Shown: piece after piece, positions 34,106 to 42,586 of the stretch
Position numbering within the stretch: the stretch's first letter is position 1
Layout of the letters: each line of letters starts with the position of its first letter
NCBI RefSeq assembly: GCF_947500835.1
Contig: NZ_CANMTQ010000001.1
Location: 248,001 to 312,000, forward strand
Length of the DNA: 64,000 nt
Direction of reading: 5' to 3'
Source of the DNA: an uncultured Halomonas sp.
GTDB lineage: Bacteria > Pseudomonadota > Gammaproteobacteria > Pseudomonadales > Halomonadaceae
Position numbers and translations under genes: made by a program
Notes under the pieces: model-generated
What the model saw: only the letters and a program-made list of their open reading frames with translations
Databases searched by the model: none
Told to the model about the DNA's origin: nothing

Positions 34106-35889
34106 TGCCCCTGCTCCTCGGATTGCGCATTCTTGTTTGTCTGGGCTGAGCTAACCTTGGCCAGACGCGCGTTCTGTGACTGACCCACCTGCCCGGTCTT
34201 GGCCGCGTTCTGCTGCTTGGCGAACTGAGCAAAGACCTGATCCCGCGGGCCGTACATGCTGACCTGACCATCCTTGAGCACCAGCAGGTTGTCCATGTTC
34301 TTCAGGATGCTGGTGCGATGGCTGATGACAAAGAGAGTGACGCCTTCCGCCTTGAGGGCCTGCAGCGCTCGGGCCAGGGCTCGCTCGCCGCTGTCATCGA
34401 GATTCGAGTTGGGCTCATCCAGCACCACCAGCACCGGATTGCCATACAGTGCCCGAGCAAGGCCTATGCGCTGGCGCTGCCCCCCGGAGAGCACGCCGCT
34501 GGAGGCGCGAATGGCGGTATCGTAGCCATTGGGCAACTGCAGGATCATCTCGTGCACGCCGGCCTTCTGGGCCGCCTCGACCACCTTTTGCGGGTCTACC
34601 TCGCCGAAACGGGCGATGTTCTCGCTGATGGTGCCATCGAACAGCTCGATATCCTGGGGCAGATAGCCGATATAGGGGCCCAGTTCGTCCCGGTTCCACT
34701 GGGTAATATCCGCGCCGTCAAGACGCACCTTGCCCACCTGGGAAGGCCAGATGCCCAGTATCACCCGGGCCAGGGTGGATTTACCCGCGGCACTGGGCCC
34801 GATGATGCCAACATGCTCGCCCTTGGCCACATTGAAGTTGATGCCGCGAATAGTGGCCATACGCACGCCAGGAGGGGCGGCTGCCACGGATTCGATGGCC
34901 ACGTCGCCGATTGGCGCAGGCAGTGACATGCGGCGGTTCTCTTCGGGAATCTGCTCGAGCAGTTCGTTCAAGCGCTCATAGGCGCTGCGCGAGGCGACAA
35001 AGCCTTTCCAACTGCCGATCATCTGATCGATGGGCGCCAGTGCCCGACCCATCAGGATCGATCCCGCGATCATCATGCCCGGCGTCATGCTGCCCTGCAG
35101 TACCAGATACGCCCCCAAGCCGAGAATCAGTGACTGGAACAGCAGCCTGAGTATCTTGGAGGCGTTGGTCAGGGCGCCGGCCCGGTCGCTTGCCTGGGAC
35201 TGCTTGGTCAGAAATTCGTAATGCTTGCCGGCCCAACGCCCCATGATGCCGGGCAGCATGCCCATGGCGTGGAGCACCTCGGAGTTGCGCAGGTTGGAGT
35301 TGGCCAGGTCCTGGGCCTGGATGTTTTCGCTGTTGGCTTCCGCCAGCAGTTTCTTGGTGGCTTTCTCGTTGGCCACCGCCAGAATCAGCAGCACGATGCC
35401 CGCACAGGTTGCGAAGATGCCAAGCCAGGGGTGAAAGAGAAACAGCACCGCCAGATAGACCGGCACCCAGGGGGCATCGAAGAACGCAAACAGCCCGTTG
35501 CCGGTCAGAAACTGGCGCACGTTGGTCAGATCGTTCAACGGCTGCGCGGTCTGCTGGCCCTGGGCCAGTACGCTGCGTCGGAACATGGCGGTGTAAAGAC
35601 GCTGGCTGATGGAAGTATCGAGCCGGTTGCCGACCCGGATCAGGATGCGTGAACGCACCAGCTCAAGCCCTCCCATCACCGCGAACAGGAACACCACCAC
35701 CAAGGTGAGCATGAGGAGCGTTGCTTCGCTGCGGGAGGTGATGACCCGGTCATACACCTGCAGCATGTAAAGAGGAGGCACCAGCATGAGCAGGTTGATG
35801 AACATGCTGAAGAACCCCACCGTCATGAAAGAGCCTCTGCAGGCTTTCAACACACGTTGCAGGTCGGTGGCTTCTTTGCGGATGGCCAT
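34102..35889 (-). CDS. Type I secretion permease/ATPase, PrtD family
   Basis: 595 aa. Six membrane segments in residues 15-290 (SFMTVGFFSMFINLLMLVPPLYMLQVYDRVITSRSEATL marks the PrtD type, in part), then an ABC domain: Walker A GIIGPSAAGKSTLARVILG (about residue 363), signature LSGGQRQRIGLARAL, Walker B VLVVLDEPNSNLD, switch ISHR. There is no N-terminal peptidase domain, so cargo carries an uncleaved C-terminal signal, as in RTX proteases, lipases and S-layer proteins. It is the first gene of the twelve-gene operon; 180 bases of AT-richer sequence lie upstream. DUF4214 proteins in this window are candidate cargo. Confidence 0.95.
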   Translation of the reverse strand: MAIRKEATDLQRVLKACRGSFMTVGFFSMFINLLMLVPPLYMLQVYDRVITSRSEATLLMLTLVVVFLFAVMGGLELVRSRILIRVGNRLDTSISQRLYTAMFRRSVLAQGQQTAQPLNDLTNVRQFLTGNGLFAFFDAPWVPVYLAVLFLFHPWLGIFATCAGIVLLILAVANEKATKKLLAEANSENIQAQDLANSNLRNSEVLHAMGMLPGIMGRWAGKHYEFLTKQSQASDRAGALTNASKILRLLFQSLILGLGAYLVLQGSMTPGMMIAGSILMGRALAPIDQMIGSWKGFVASRSAYERLNELLEQIPEENRRMSLPAPIGDVAIESVAAAPPGVRMATIRGINFNVAKGEHVGIIGPSAAGKSTLARVILGIWPSQVGKVRLDGADITQWNRDELGPYIGYLPQDIELFDGTISENIARFGEVDPQKVVEAAQKAGVHEMILQLPNGYDTAIRASSGVLSGGQRQRIGLARALYGNPVLVVLDEPNSNLDDSGERALARALQALKAEGVTLFVISHRTSILKNMDNLLVLKDGQVSMYGPRDQVFAQFAKQQNAAKTGQVGQSQNARLAKVSSAQTNKNAQSEEQGQ

Positions 35890-36072
35890 GGGCGCGGCTC
35901 GCTATCGATGAGAATTAAGGATGATTCATGGGGCGCGGCATGGATCTGACAGGCCCAGCGGGTGACAAGAGTACCAGATAATCTACGTTGAAATGAGAGG
36001 TAAAATAGCACCATAAGGCGCGTTGTTTAACTATTGCGTCTTATGGCTTTTATATTAAAAATTTAATTTATA

Positions 36073-36398
36073 TCAGCGGACGTCAAAGCCCCGATAGACC
36101 GGATAGCAGGCGCAAAGGATCTCGACCTTACTCTTGACCTTGGCTTCCGCAGCACCCGAATCGCCCTTGGCCAGGGCATCGAGAATACCGCAGATCCAGC
36201 CGGCCAGCTCCTTGCACTCGCTTTCGCCGAAGCCTCGGTGGTCACTGCCGGGGTGCCTTGGGCCTCCATGACCCGGAGGCTTGCGTAGTTCTCGGAAGCA
36301 ATCAGTTCGATGTGGGCCTCCTGACGCGCGACCTCCTTTTCCATCGCATCGAACAAGGCATCATCGAAACCGGCAATCTGCATGTCACCGATGAACAT
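36073..36398 (-). pseudogene. glyA: Remnant of serine hydroxymethyltransferase (large internal deletion plus frameshift)
   Basis: The frame from ATG 36398 begins as GlyA ([29 protein letters not shown]) but after VMEAQG jumps to GTPAVTT, which in intact GlyA lies near the C terminus, skipping about 300 residues. One base then appears to be missing after ACCACC; in the next frame the true C-terminal end follows: [40 protein letters not shown], with a stop at 36073-36075. Intact GlyA is about 420 residues, and this has under 110. The lysine and PLP-binding core are gone, so it is dead. It is a leftover of a second glyA copy. Confidence 0.85.
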
Positions 36399-36518
36399 CA
36401 GCAAGCATCCTCGAATCGTAAAAACAAGACGTCAATGGTAGCTCAGTGACGCAGGTCTTTCATGCGAAAGATTCTCAATTATGCCTACGGAAGTCTAGAT
36501 TCGAATGGATTTCATCAT

Positions 36519-36655
36519 AGCCCGATAAACCGGGTTCCCACCAACGCCCGCGATCTTAGCCCCTATAGGAGCTCGCTTCAGCGAGCGATCAGGTTTTTCG
36601 CCCAATAAATTGGGCTCCTACCAACCCTGACGGCCTTGTCTTCTGTGGAAGCTCG
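36519..36655. repeat. Three degenerate REP palindromes
   Basis: CCCGATAAACCGGG, then GCTCGCTTCAGCGAGC, then CCCAATAAATTGGG, each next to GGAGC/GCTCC ends as in the large arrays, plus a decayed GAAGCTCGCATGAGC copy. Confidence 0.8.
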
Positions 36656-36755
36656 CATGAGCCTGAGTTAATCGCAAAGCATTAGAAAAACCACCTTCGC
36701 TTGATAAATCAAGCCTCTAGGAAACCAGTATTTATATTAAGAACAATGCATCCTA

Positions 36756-36784
36756 TTTGACTGGTCAAAAGGGTTTAAAAACCC
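36756..36784. promoter_or_regulatory. Two adjacent palindromes ahead of kpsC
   Basis: TTTGACTGGTCAAA (36756-36769) and GGGTTT-AA-AAACCC (36771-36784) lie 56-85 bases before the kpsC start in an AT-rich stretch. They may be regulator-binding sites or part of the 5' untranslated region; no known regulator is recognised. Confidence 0.35.
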
Positions 36785-36839
36785 GTTTGCCATTGTAAGT
36801 CTTTATAAGTACTTTACCCCTCTTCGCAGCACTTAAGTT

Positions 36840-38921
36840 ATGGGATTAAAAATCTCACAAAACATGAACAAACCCACTATAAACGAACTATCGCCAGCCT
36901 CAATGACCGCCGGATACCTGTCCAGCGGCATCATGCGTTGGCGAATGGTGCGTTTACTGCTGGACGAATTTCATCATTGGGTGAAGCTTCGGCCCCTGGG
37001 CGCAGCGCGGGTCGATGCGGTCATTGGCTGGGGTCTTAAACCCAGTGCTGCCCGGGCTCATCAACTGGCCCACCGCAATGGGCTGCCCTACATTGCCCTC
37101 GAAGACGGTTTCATTCGCTCGCTGGGCCTGGGTGTTCACGGCTACCAGCCTCACAGCCTGGTCGTGGACAACCAGGGCATCTATTACGACGCCAGCCGGC
37201 CCTCGGATCTCGAAGCACTGATTCGCCGGGCGGATTTCCCGGAAGCGGAGTTGCAGCGCGCCCGGATCGCCATGGGCCGCCTGCGTCGGCATCGGCTGTC
37301 CAAGTACAACCACGCGCCGGACACTGCGCTGCCTGACTGCGAGCGGCGACGTGTTCTAGTGGTGGATCAAACCTTTGACGATGCCTCCGTGGCTCATGGT
37401 CAGGCGGATGCACAGACCTTCTGCGACATGCTGGACGAGGCGATCCGCGACAACCCCGGCGCCGAGATTCTGGTCAAGCTGCACCCGGACGTCATCGCCG
37501 GCAAGAAACGCGGCTATCTGGCGGAACAGGCGCGCCGGCTCGATTGCCAGCTGATCACTCACGACCTGAACCCCTGGGCGCTTTTCGACGCAGTGGACGA
37601 GGTCCATGTCGTCACCAGCCAGCTGGGGTTCGAGGCGCTGATCGCCGGCAAGCAGGTGCATTGTCACGGCATGCCCTTTTTTGCCGGCTGGGGACTCACT
37701 CAAGATCGCCAGCAATGTCCGAGGCGTGGCATCAAGCGCAGCCTGGAGACCGTCTTCGCCGCGGCCTACCTGCGCTATTGCCGCTACGCCAACCCCTATA
37801 CCGGCGAGCATTCGACCCTGGAAGAGACCATCGATCTGATCGCGGATCAGAAGCGTCAGCGGGATCGCATGGCTGGCCCTTGGTGCGCCTATGGCTTTGC
37901 CCGCTGGAAGCGGGCGTTTCTGCCGGACTTTCTGGGCAGCGACGCCCAGGTTCGCTTCGTCAACTCGCGTCGCCTGCCTTCTCCCGAGCAGTCTGACGAG
38001 CGCTGGCTGGTGTGGGGTCAGAAAGTCCCGGACAGGGTGACAGCCCATTGCCGGCGCCATGGTCTGGCGCTGTGGCGAGTGGAGGATGGCTTCATCCGTT
38101 CCGTGGGGCTTGGGGTGGATCTGATCCGCCCGCTCTCGCTTGCCATCGATGGTACCGGTCTTTATTACGATGCCAACGCCCCGAGCGATCTGGAGCGACT
38201 GCTCAACCAGACCCAGTTCGACCGGCCGCTGATGGAGCGCGCCTACCGCCTGCGACAGCGCCTGGTTGATGTGCGCCTGACGAAATACAACCTCGCCGAT
38301 CGGCGCCGCCTCTCCTTCGCCGCAGACCTGCCATTGGACAAGCAGATACTGCTGGTACCGGGCCAGGTGGAAAGCGACGCCTCCATCGCCTGCGGATCGC
38401 CGGTCATCCGGCGCAACCGAGACCTTCTCGAGACGGTACGTGAACAAAACCCGGACGCCTTCATTCTCTACAAGCCGCATCCGGACGTGGTCAGCGGTGT
38501 GCGTCTAGGCGCCCTCGTCCCGCAGGATCAGGCGCTATTCGATCGTGAGGTCAGCGGGGAGGCCATGGTCGATCTGCTCGATGTGGTGGATGAGGTGCAC
38601 ACCATGTGCTCGCTGACCGGCTTCGAGGCGCTGTTGCGGGGCATAGACGTTCATACCTATGGCATGCCCTTCTACGCCGGCTGGGGGCTTACCCAGGACC
38701 GTCTGGACGCCCCTCGACGCCGGCGCCGACTCAGCCTGGACGAACTCGTGGCCGGAGTGCTGCTGCTTTACCCAACCTACGTCGAGCCGGCCAGCGGCCA
38801 CTTCTGCAACGCGGAAACCGTAGTGACATTACTGGAACAGGAGTGCGCCAAGAGGCGCGGGCCTGGGTTCAAGACCCGACTTTATCGCGGCTATCGCTCG
38901 ATTTTTACAAGAAGGCACTGA
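36840..38921 (+). CDS. kpsC: Capsule lipid-linker Kdo transferase KpsC (two glycosyltransferase halves)
   Basis: 693 aa with two homologous halves. First half: VIGWGLKPSAARAHQLA, YIALEDGFIRSLGLGVHG, LVVDNQGIYYDA, VKLHPDVIAGKKRGYL, VTSQLGFEALIAGKQVHCHGMPFFAGWGLT. Second half: LWRVEDGFIRSVGLGVDL, SLAIDGTGLYYDA, YKPHPDVVSGVR, MCSLTGFEALLRGIDVHTYGMPFYAGWGLTQDR. This is KpsC, which builds the beta-Kdo linker between lipid and capsule with two active sites, in the cytoplasm. The start is uncertain: ATGs at 36840, 36864 and 36903 all lack good ribosome sites. First gene of a six-gene plus-strand operon; equivalent of RkpJ in Sinorhizobium. Confidence 0.95.
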   Translation: MGLKISQNMNKPTINELSPASMTAGYLSSGIMRWRMVRLLLDEFHHWVKLRPLGAARVDAVIGWGLKPSAARAHQLAHRNGLPYIALEDGFIRSLGLGVHGYQPHSLVVDNQGIYYDASRPSDLEALIRRADFPEAELQRARIAMGRLRRHRLSKYNHAPDTALPDCERRRVLVVDQTFDDASVAHGQADAQTFCDMLDEAIRDNPGAEILVKLHPDVIAGKKRGYLAEQARRLDCQLITHDLNPWALFDAVDEVHVVTSQLGFEALIAGKQVHCHGMPFFAGWGLTQDRQQCPRRGIKRSLETVFAAAYLRYCRYANPYTGEHSTLEETIDLIADQKRQRDRMAGPWCAYGFARWKRAFLPDFLGSDAQVRFVNSRRLPSPEQSDERWLVWGQKVPDRVTAHCRRHGLALWRVEDGFIRSVGLGVDLIRPLSLAIDGTGLYYDANAPSDLERLLNQTQFDRPLMERAYRLRQRLVDVRLTKYNLADRRRLSFAADLPLDKQILLVPGQVESDASIACGSPVIRRNRDLLETVREQNPDAFILYKPHPDVVSGVRLGALVPQDQALFDREVSGEAMVDLLDVVDEVHTMCSLTGFEALLRGIDVHTYGMPFYAGWGLTQDRLDAPRRRRRLSLDELVAGVLLLYPTYVEPASGHFCNAETVVTLLEQECAKRRGPGFKTRLYRGYRSIFTRRH

Positions 38922-38928
38922 CGCCCGG

Positions 38929-40188
38929 ATGCAACGACGCTCTTTTTTGCTCCTGCAAGGAGTCTGCTCCCCTTTTTTCCTGCGCCTGGCAGAACGCCTC
39001 GCGGAGAGGGGGCACCGTGTCGTCAAGGTCAACTTCACCGCCGGCGACAGCCTCTATACCTGGCGCGGAGCAGACGCCCACGCCTTTCGCGGCCCGCTTG
39101 AGGAACTCGACGATTTCGTGGATGCGCTGTGGACGCGCTACGCCATTACCGACCAGGTGCTCTTCGGCGACTGCCGCGCGGTGCATCGTTCCCTGGTCGA
39201 GGGCGCTCGGCGTCACGGCATTCGCAATCATGTCTTCGAGGAGGGGTATTTCCGCCCCTTCCGGGTGACTCTTGAGCGCGAAGGCGTCAACAACCATTCA
39301 CTGCTGCCCCGGGACCCCCATTGGTATCGCGAGATGGCCCATGGATTGCCCGAGCCCGCCAAGCCCCGGCACTTCGACAATCCGTTTCACATGCGTGCCC
39401 TGCATGATGTGTGCTATCACCTGGCGGGGCTGAGTCATCCCCTGTCCTATCCGCATTACCGCACTCATGCACCGGTAACCGCCCCCCTGGAATACACCGG
39501 CTATGCCTGGCGATTCGCTCGGCTGCCCTACTGGAAGCGTCGCGACGCCAAACGCATCGAACGCCTGCTGGCCTCCGGGAAAACCTTTTATCTGTTGCCG
39601 CTTCAGCTCAACGGCGATGCCCAGATTCAGCGCCACTCGTCTATAAAAAGCATGCGGGGACTGATTGAGCGGGCCATGCACTCCTTTGCCCGTCATGCCC
39701 CCAGCGACAGCCTGCTGGTGATCAAGAACCATCCCCTGGACATGGGGCTGGTCGATTATGCGCGTCACATCCGCAGGCTCACAAAAGAGCTGGCCCTCGA
39801 GTCCCGAGTCGTCTATCTCGAGTCCGGCAACCTGGAAGCCATCCTGAAACAGGCCGCCGGCACCGTGACCGTCAACAGCACCGTGGGCAACGTCGCCCTT
39901 GGCGTCGGCTGTCCCACCCTGGCCCTGGCGGACCCTATCTACCGAATGCCCGGCCTGACCCATTGCGGCGATCTGGACGGCTTCTGGCGAGCGCCAATCC
40001 CCCCTGACCCACGACTGTTCGAGCAGTTTCGCCGGATCGTCATTCATACGACTCAGATCAACGGCGGCTTCTACTGTCGCGACGGTATCGCGATGACCGT
40101 GGAGAACGCCACGGGCATTCTCGAGGCCGAGCAATCACCCCTGGAGCGCTTGCTATGCCAGCCGCTTCTTCAGCGCCTCGCATCCTGA
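38929..40188 (+). CDS. kpsS: Capsule lipid-linker Kdo transferase KpsS
   Basis: 419 aa. Typical KpsS features: RSFLLLQGVCSPFFLRLAERLAERGHRV, VNFTAGDSLYTW, VLFGDCRAVHRSLVEGARRHGI, VFEEGYFRPFRVTLEREGVN, FYLLPLQLNGDAQIQRHSSI, VIKNHPLDMGLVDY, TVNSTVGNVALGVGCPTLAL. KpsS adds the first beta-Kdo to the lipid acceptor (lysophosphatidylglycerol in E. coli), after which KpsC extends it. It starts seven bases after the kpsC stop and overlaps the dehydrogenase gene by 34 bases. Its presence next to lipid-making genes raises the possibility of a non-standard acceptor. Confidence 0.95.
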   Translation: MQRRSFLLLQGVCSPFFLRLAERLAERGHRVVKVNFTAGDSLYTWRGADAHAFRGPLEELDDFVDALWTRYAITDQVLFGDCRAVHRSLVEGARRHGIRNHVFEEGYFRPFRVTLEREGVNNHSLLPRDPHWYREMAHGLPEPAKPRHFDNPFHMRALHDVCYHLAGLSHPLSYPHYRTHAPVTAPLEYTGYAWRFARLPYWKRRDAKRIERLLASGKTFYLLPLQLNGDAQIQRHSSIKSMRGLIERAMHSFARHAPSDSLLVIKNHPLDMGLVDYARHIRRLTKELALESRVVYLESGNLEAILKQAAGTVTVNSTVGNVALGVGCPTLALADPIYRMPGLTHCGDLDGFWRAPIPPDPRLFEQFRRIVIHTTQINGGFYCRDGIAMTVENATGILEAEQSPLERLLCQPLLQRLAS

Positions 40189-40940
40189 TCACCGGCGCCA
40201 CTGGCGCAATCGGTGGCGCCCTGGCCCGACAGTACGCCGCGCCGGGGGTGCATCTGTTCCTGCACGGTCGTCAGCAGGCGTCGCTGCGCGCCCTTGCGGA
40301 TGTTTGTCGAGACAAAGGCGCCGAGGTGACGACCTGGAGTATCGACCTGTGCGACGACACCGCGCTGCTTGGCTGGCTTGAGCAGCTCTGCGAGCCGGAA
40401 CCGCCGACCCTGGTCATTGCCGGCGCCGGCATGAACATCAGCCACACGGATGACGGCAACGGCGAACGCTGGCAGGACGCCAGCGCACTGCTGGCCATCA
40501 ACCTGCGCGCGCCCATGGCGATGCTCAACTATCTGGCGCCGCGCATGCGCCGTCGAGGTCACGGCCAGCTGGTGCTGATGAGTTCCTTGGCTGCCTACCA
40601 TGGCCTGCCCATGATCCCCAGCTACAGCGCCAGCAAGGCCGGCGTCAAGGCCTATGGCGAGGCGCTGCGCGGCTGGCTGGCGCCCTATGGCGTCGGGGTC
40701 AGCGTGGTCATGCCCGGCTACGTCAGCTCTCGTATGTGCCATGCCATGCCCGGTCCCAAGCCGTTCCTGTGGCAGCCGGAGCGGGCCGCACGCCATATTC
40801 GGCGCGGTGTGGCTCGTAACCGGGCCCGCATCAGCTTTCCCTTTCCCCTCGACTTTGCCTGCTGGTGGCTGGCGGTGCTTCCTGCGGGCCTCGCCCAGCG
40901 CTTTCTCAAGTGGTTCAACTATGGAGAGCCGGCCTCGTGA
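40155..40940 (+). CDS. Short-chain dehydrogenase/reductase (RkpH-like)
   Basis: 261 aa, ATG 40155 with GGAG eight bases ahead, inside the end of kpsS. Rossmann motif LITGATGAIGGALARQYA, NAG-equivalent VIAGAGMN, catalytic Ser in VLMSSLAAYHG and Y-x3-K in YSASKAGVKAYGEALRGWL. C terminus is hydrophobic (LDFACWWLAVLPAGLAQRFLKWF), suggesting membrane association, as in 3-ketosphinganine reductase-type SDRs. With the alpha-oxoamine synthase in the same operon, the likely reaction is NAD(P)H reduction of a 3-keto amino intermediate to an amino alcohol; this follows the logic of sphinganine and fumonisin synthesis and is inferred. Corresponds to RkpH in Sinorhizobium K-antigen genes. Confidence 0.85.
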   Translation: MPAASSAPRILITGATGAIGGALARQYAAPGVHLFLHGRQQASLRALADVCRDKGAEVTTWSIDLCDDTALLGWLEQLCEPEPPTLVIAGAGMNISHTDDGNGERWQDASALLAINLRAPMAMLNYLAPRMRRRGHGQLVLMSSLAAYHGLPMIPSYSASKAGVKAYGEALRGWLAPYGVGVSVVMPGYVSSRMCHAMPGPKPFLWQPERAARHIRRGVARNRARISFPFPLDFACWWLAVLPAGLAQRFLKWFNYGEPAS

Positions 40941-42586
40941 TGATCGCCCTCGGGCTTCCGGCGCTCGTCAGTCTGATCCTGACCACGGCCCTGGAAGGGT
41001 TGCTCATGCCTCGACCCCAGGCGCTATGGCGGCGTCCGCTTTCCTGCGTGCTGGTGCATCTGGGCACCTGGGGAATTCATTACACCTTCTGGATCGCTGT
41101 GGTTCAGCGCCCCTGGTTTGCGCTGGTGATCCATGGCGCCCTGCAGCTGGTCATCATTCAGGTCAACAACGTCAAATCCGCGTCCCTGCGTGAGCCTTTC
41201 CTGTATCAGGATTTCGACTACTTCATCGATGCCATTCGTCATCCCAGGCTCTACGTTCCTTTTTTCGGCATCAAACTGACCATCGCAGCCAGCCTGGCGG
41301 GACTGGCGGCCATCGTGACCGGTTTTGCGCTCGAGCCTTCGCTGTTTTCAAGCGATGACTGGGGTAGCGCCCTGTTTGCGCTGGCAGGACTGGGCCTGCT
41401 GTCGCTGATTGTCTTGAGATTCGGTCTGATTGGACGCTCCAACTGTACGCTCGATATCACTTTCAACCCCAGCCAGGATCTTGTTCGGCAAGGGCTATTC
41501 GCCTATCTGTGGGCTTATGGCCTGCTGGCTCGGCGTCCGCTTGATGATACCCATTCGCCGGTCGAGTTCACCCGACTGCTGACACCCTCGACGCGAGATG
41601 CGAAGCGTCTGCCGCATGTCATCGCGGTGCAGAGCGAGTCCTTCTTCGATCCGCGCCCCTGGCACGATGGTATCAACCCAGAGGTGCTGAGCGCCTATGA
41701 CCGGCTGTCGCGTCAGGCGCTTAGCCATGGCCGATTACAGGTGCCCGCCTGGGGAGCCAATACCGTGCGCACCGAGAGCGCCTTCCTGACAGGCCTGACC
41801 CCAGAAGCACTCGGGGTGCATCGCTTCAATCCTTATTCCCAATTGTCCCGCCGGCCGATGCCCAACCTGGCGTCCCAGCTCGCGTTGCTGGGCTATCGCA
41901 CCCTGTGCATACACCCCTATCCGGCCAGTTTCTATTTGCGCGACAAGGTCTATCCGCGTCTCGGCTTCGAGGGTTTTCTCGATATCGAGGCGTTCTCCAC
42001 GGCGGACAAGCAGGGCCAGTACATCGGTGACATGGCCCTCGCCCACAAGGTCAAGGCGTGCTTGATGGACGCGGACCCGCGCCCGCTGTTCGTCTTTGTC
42101 ATCAGCATGGAAAACCATGGCCCGCTGCATCTCGAACGCCCCGACCCGGCCAGCGCCCGGCGCTGGTATCGTCGCCCGCCCCCGCAAGGCTGCGATGACC
42201 TCACGGTCTATCTGCGTCATCTGCACAACGCGGATCGCATGATCGACTCCCTGGCGACCATGCTGGAACAGGCCTCCCGGCCCGGTCTGCTGTGCTGGTA
42301 CGGCGACCACGTGCCCATCATGCCCAAGGTCTATGCCCGGCTCGGCGAACCGGACGGACTGACGGATTACCTGCTGTGGTCGACGACACCTCAGACAGGT
42401 GCTCGTCACGACGCTCTTTGTAACCCCCGTCACGACGCTTTTTGTAACACCCGCGACGTTCAGCCCCCCCTGGCCGCGGATGCCCTTGGCGTCCTGCTGC
42501 TGGATACCCTGCTGGATATAAGCGCATCGCCACCACCCACAGGCCGTGCCGTCAGGCAGCCGGCGACGAACAAGGAGTCACCATGA
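40940..42586 (+). CDS. LTA-synthase-like sulfatase-fold phosphotransferase (RkpI-like)
   Basis: 548 aa from ATG 40940, overlapping the SDR stop by one base. Five N-terminal membrane segments (residues 1-170), then an extracytoplasmic alkaline-phosphatase-fold domain. Metal and catalytic residues of LtaS-like enzymes can be placed: Glu in VIAVQSESFFDPR, nucleophile Thr in NTVRTESAFLTGL (about residue 278), His in SMENHGPLH, Asp-His in CWYGDHVPIMPK. These enzymes move phosphoglycerol or phosphoethanolamine from phospholipids to an acceptor outside the membrane. The operon suggests decoration of the capsule or its lipid. A two-copy 24-bp repeat lies near the C terminus, which overlaps the PKS start by four bases. 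Confidence 0.85.
   Translation: MIALGLPALVSLILTTALEGLLMPRPQALWRRPLSCVLVHLGTWGIHYTFWIAVVQRPWFALVIHGALQLVIIQVNNVKSASLREPFLYQDFDYFIDAIRHPRLYVPFFGIKLTIAASLAGLAAIVTGFALEPSLFSSDDWGSALFALAGLGLLSLIVLRFGLIGRSNCTLDITFNPSQDLVRQGLFAYLWAYGLLARRPLDDTHSPVEFTRLLTPSTRDAKRLPHVIAVQSESFFDPRPWHDGINPEVLSAYDRLSRQALSHGRLQVPAWGANTVRTESAFLTGLTPEALGVHRFNPYSQLSRRPMPNLASQLALLGYRTLCIHPYPASFYLRDKVYPRLGFEGFLDIEAFSTADKQGQYIGDMALAHKVKACLMDADPRPLFVFVISMENHGPLHLERPDPASARRWYRRPPPQGCDDLTVYLRHLHNADRMIDSLATMLEQASRPGLLCWYGDHVPIMPKVYARLGEPDGLTDYLLWSTTPQTGARHDALCNPRHDAFCNTRDVQPPLAADALGVLLLDTLLDISASPPPTGRAVRQPATNKESP
42404..42451 (+). repeat. 24-bp tandem duplication in coding sequence
   Basis: CGTCACGACGCTCTTTGTAA and CGTCACGACGCTTTTTGTAA units start at 42404 and 42428, encoding RHDALCNP-RHDAFCNT near the C terminus of the LTA-synthase-like protein. 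In frame, so likely tolerated. Confidence 0.8.

Larger units (their letters stand above)
36399..36839. other. Intergenic region upstream of the capsule operon
   Basis: 440 bases without a supported gene. It holds degenerate REP copies (36519-36655), then AT-rich sequence (36660-36840) with two adjacent palindromes and presumably the promoter of the kpsC operon. Confidence 0.6.

Noticed and set aside
36063..36404. A 113-residue hypothetical protein
   Set aside because: Its two ends are the two ends of GlyA joined by deletion and frameshift; the frame after GTPAVTT is meaningless.
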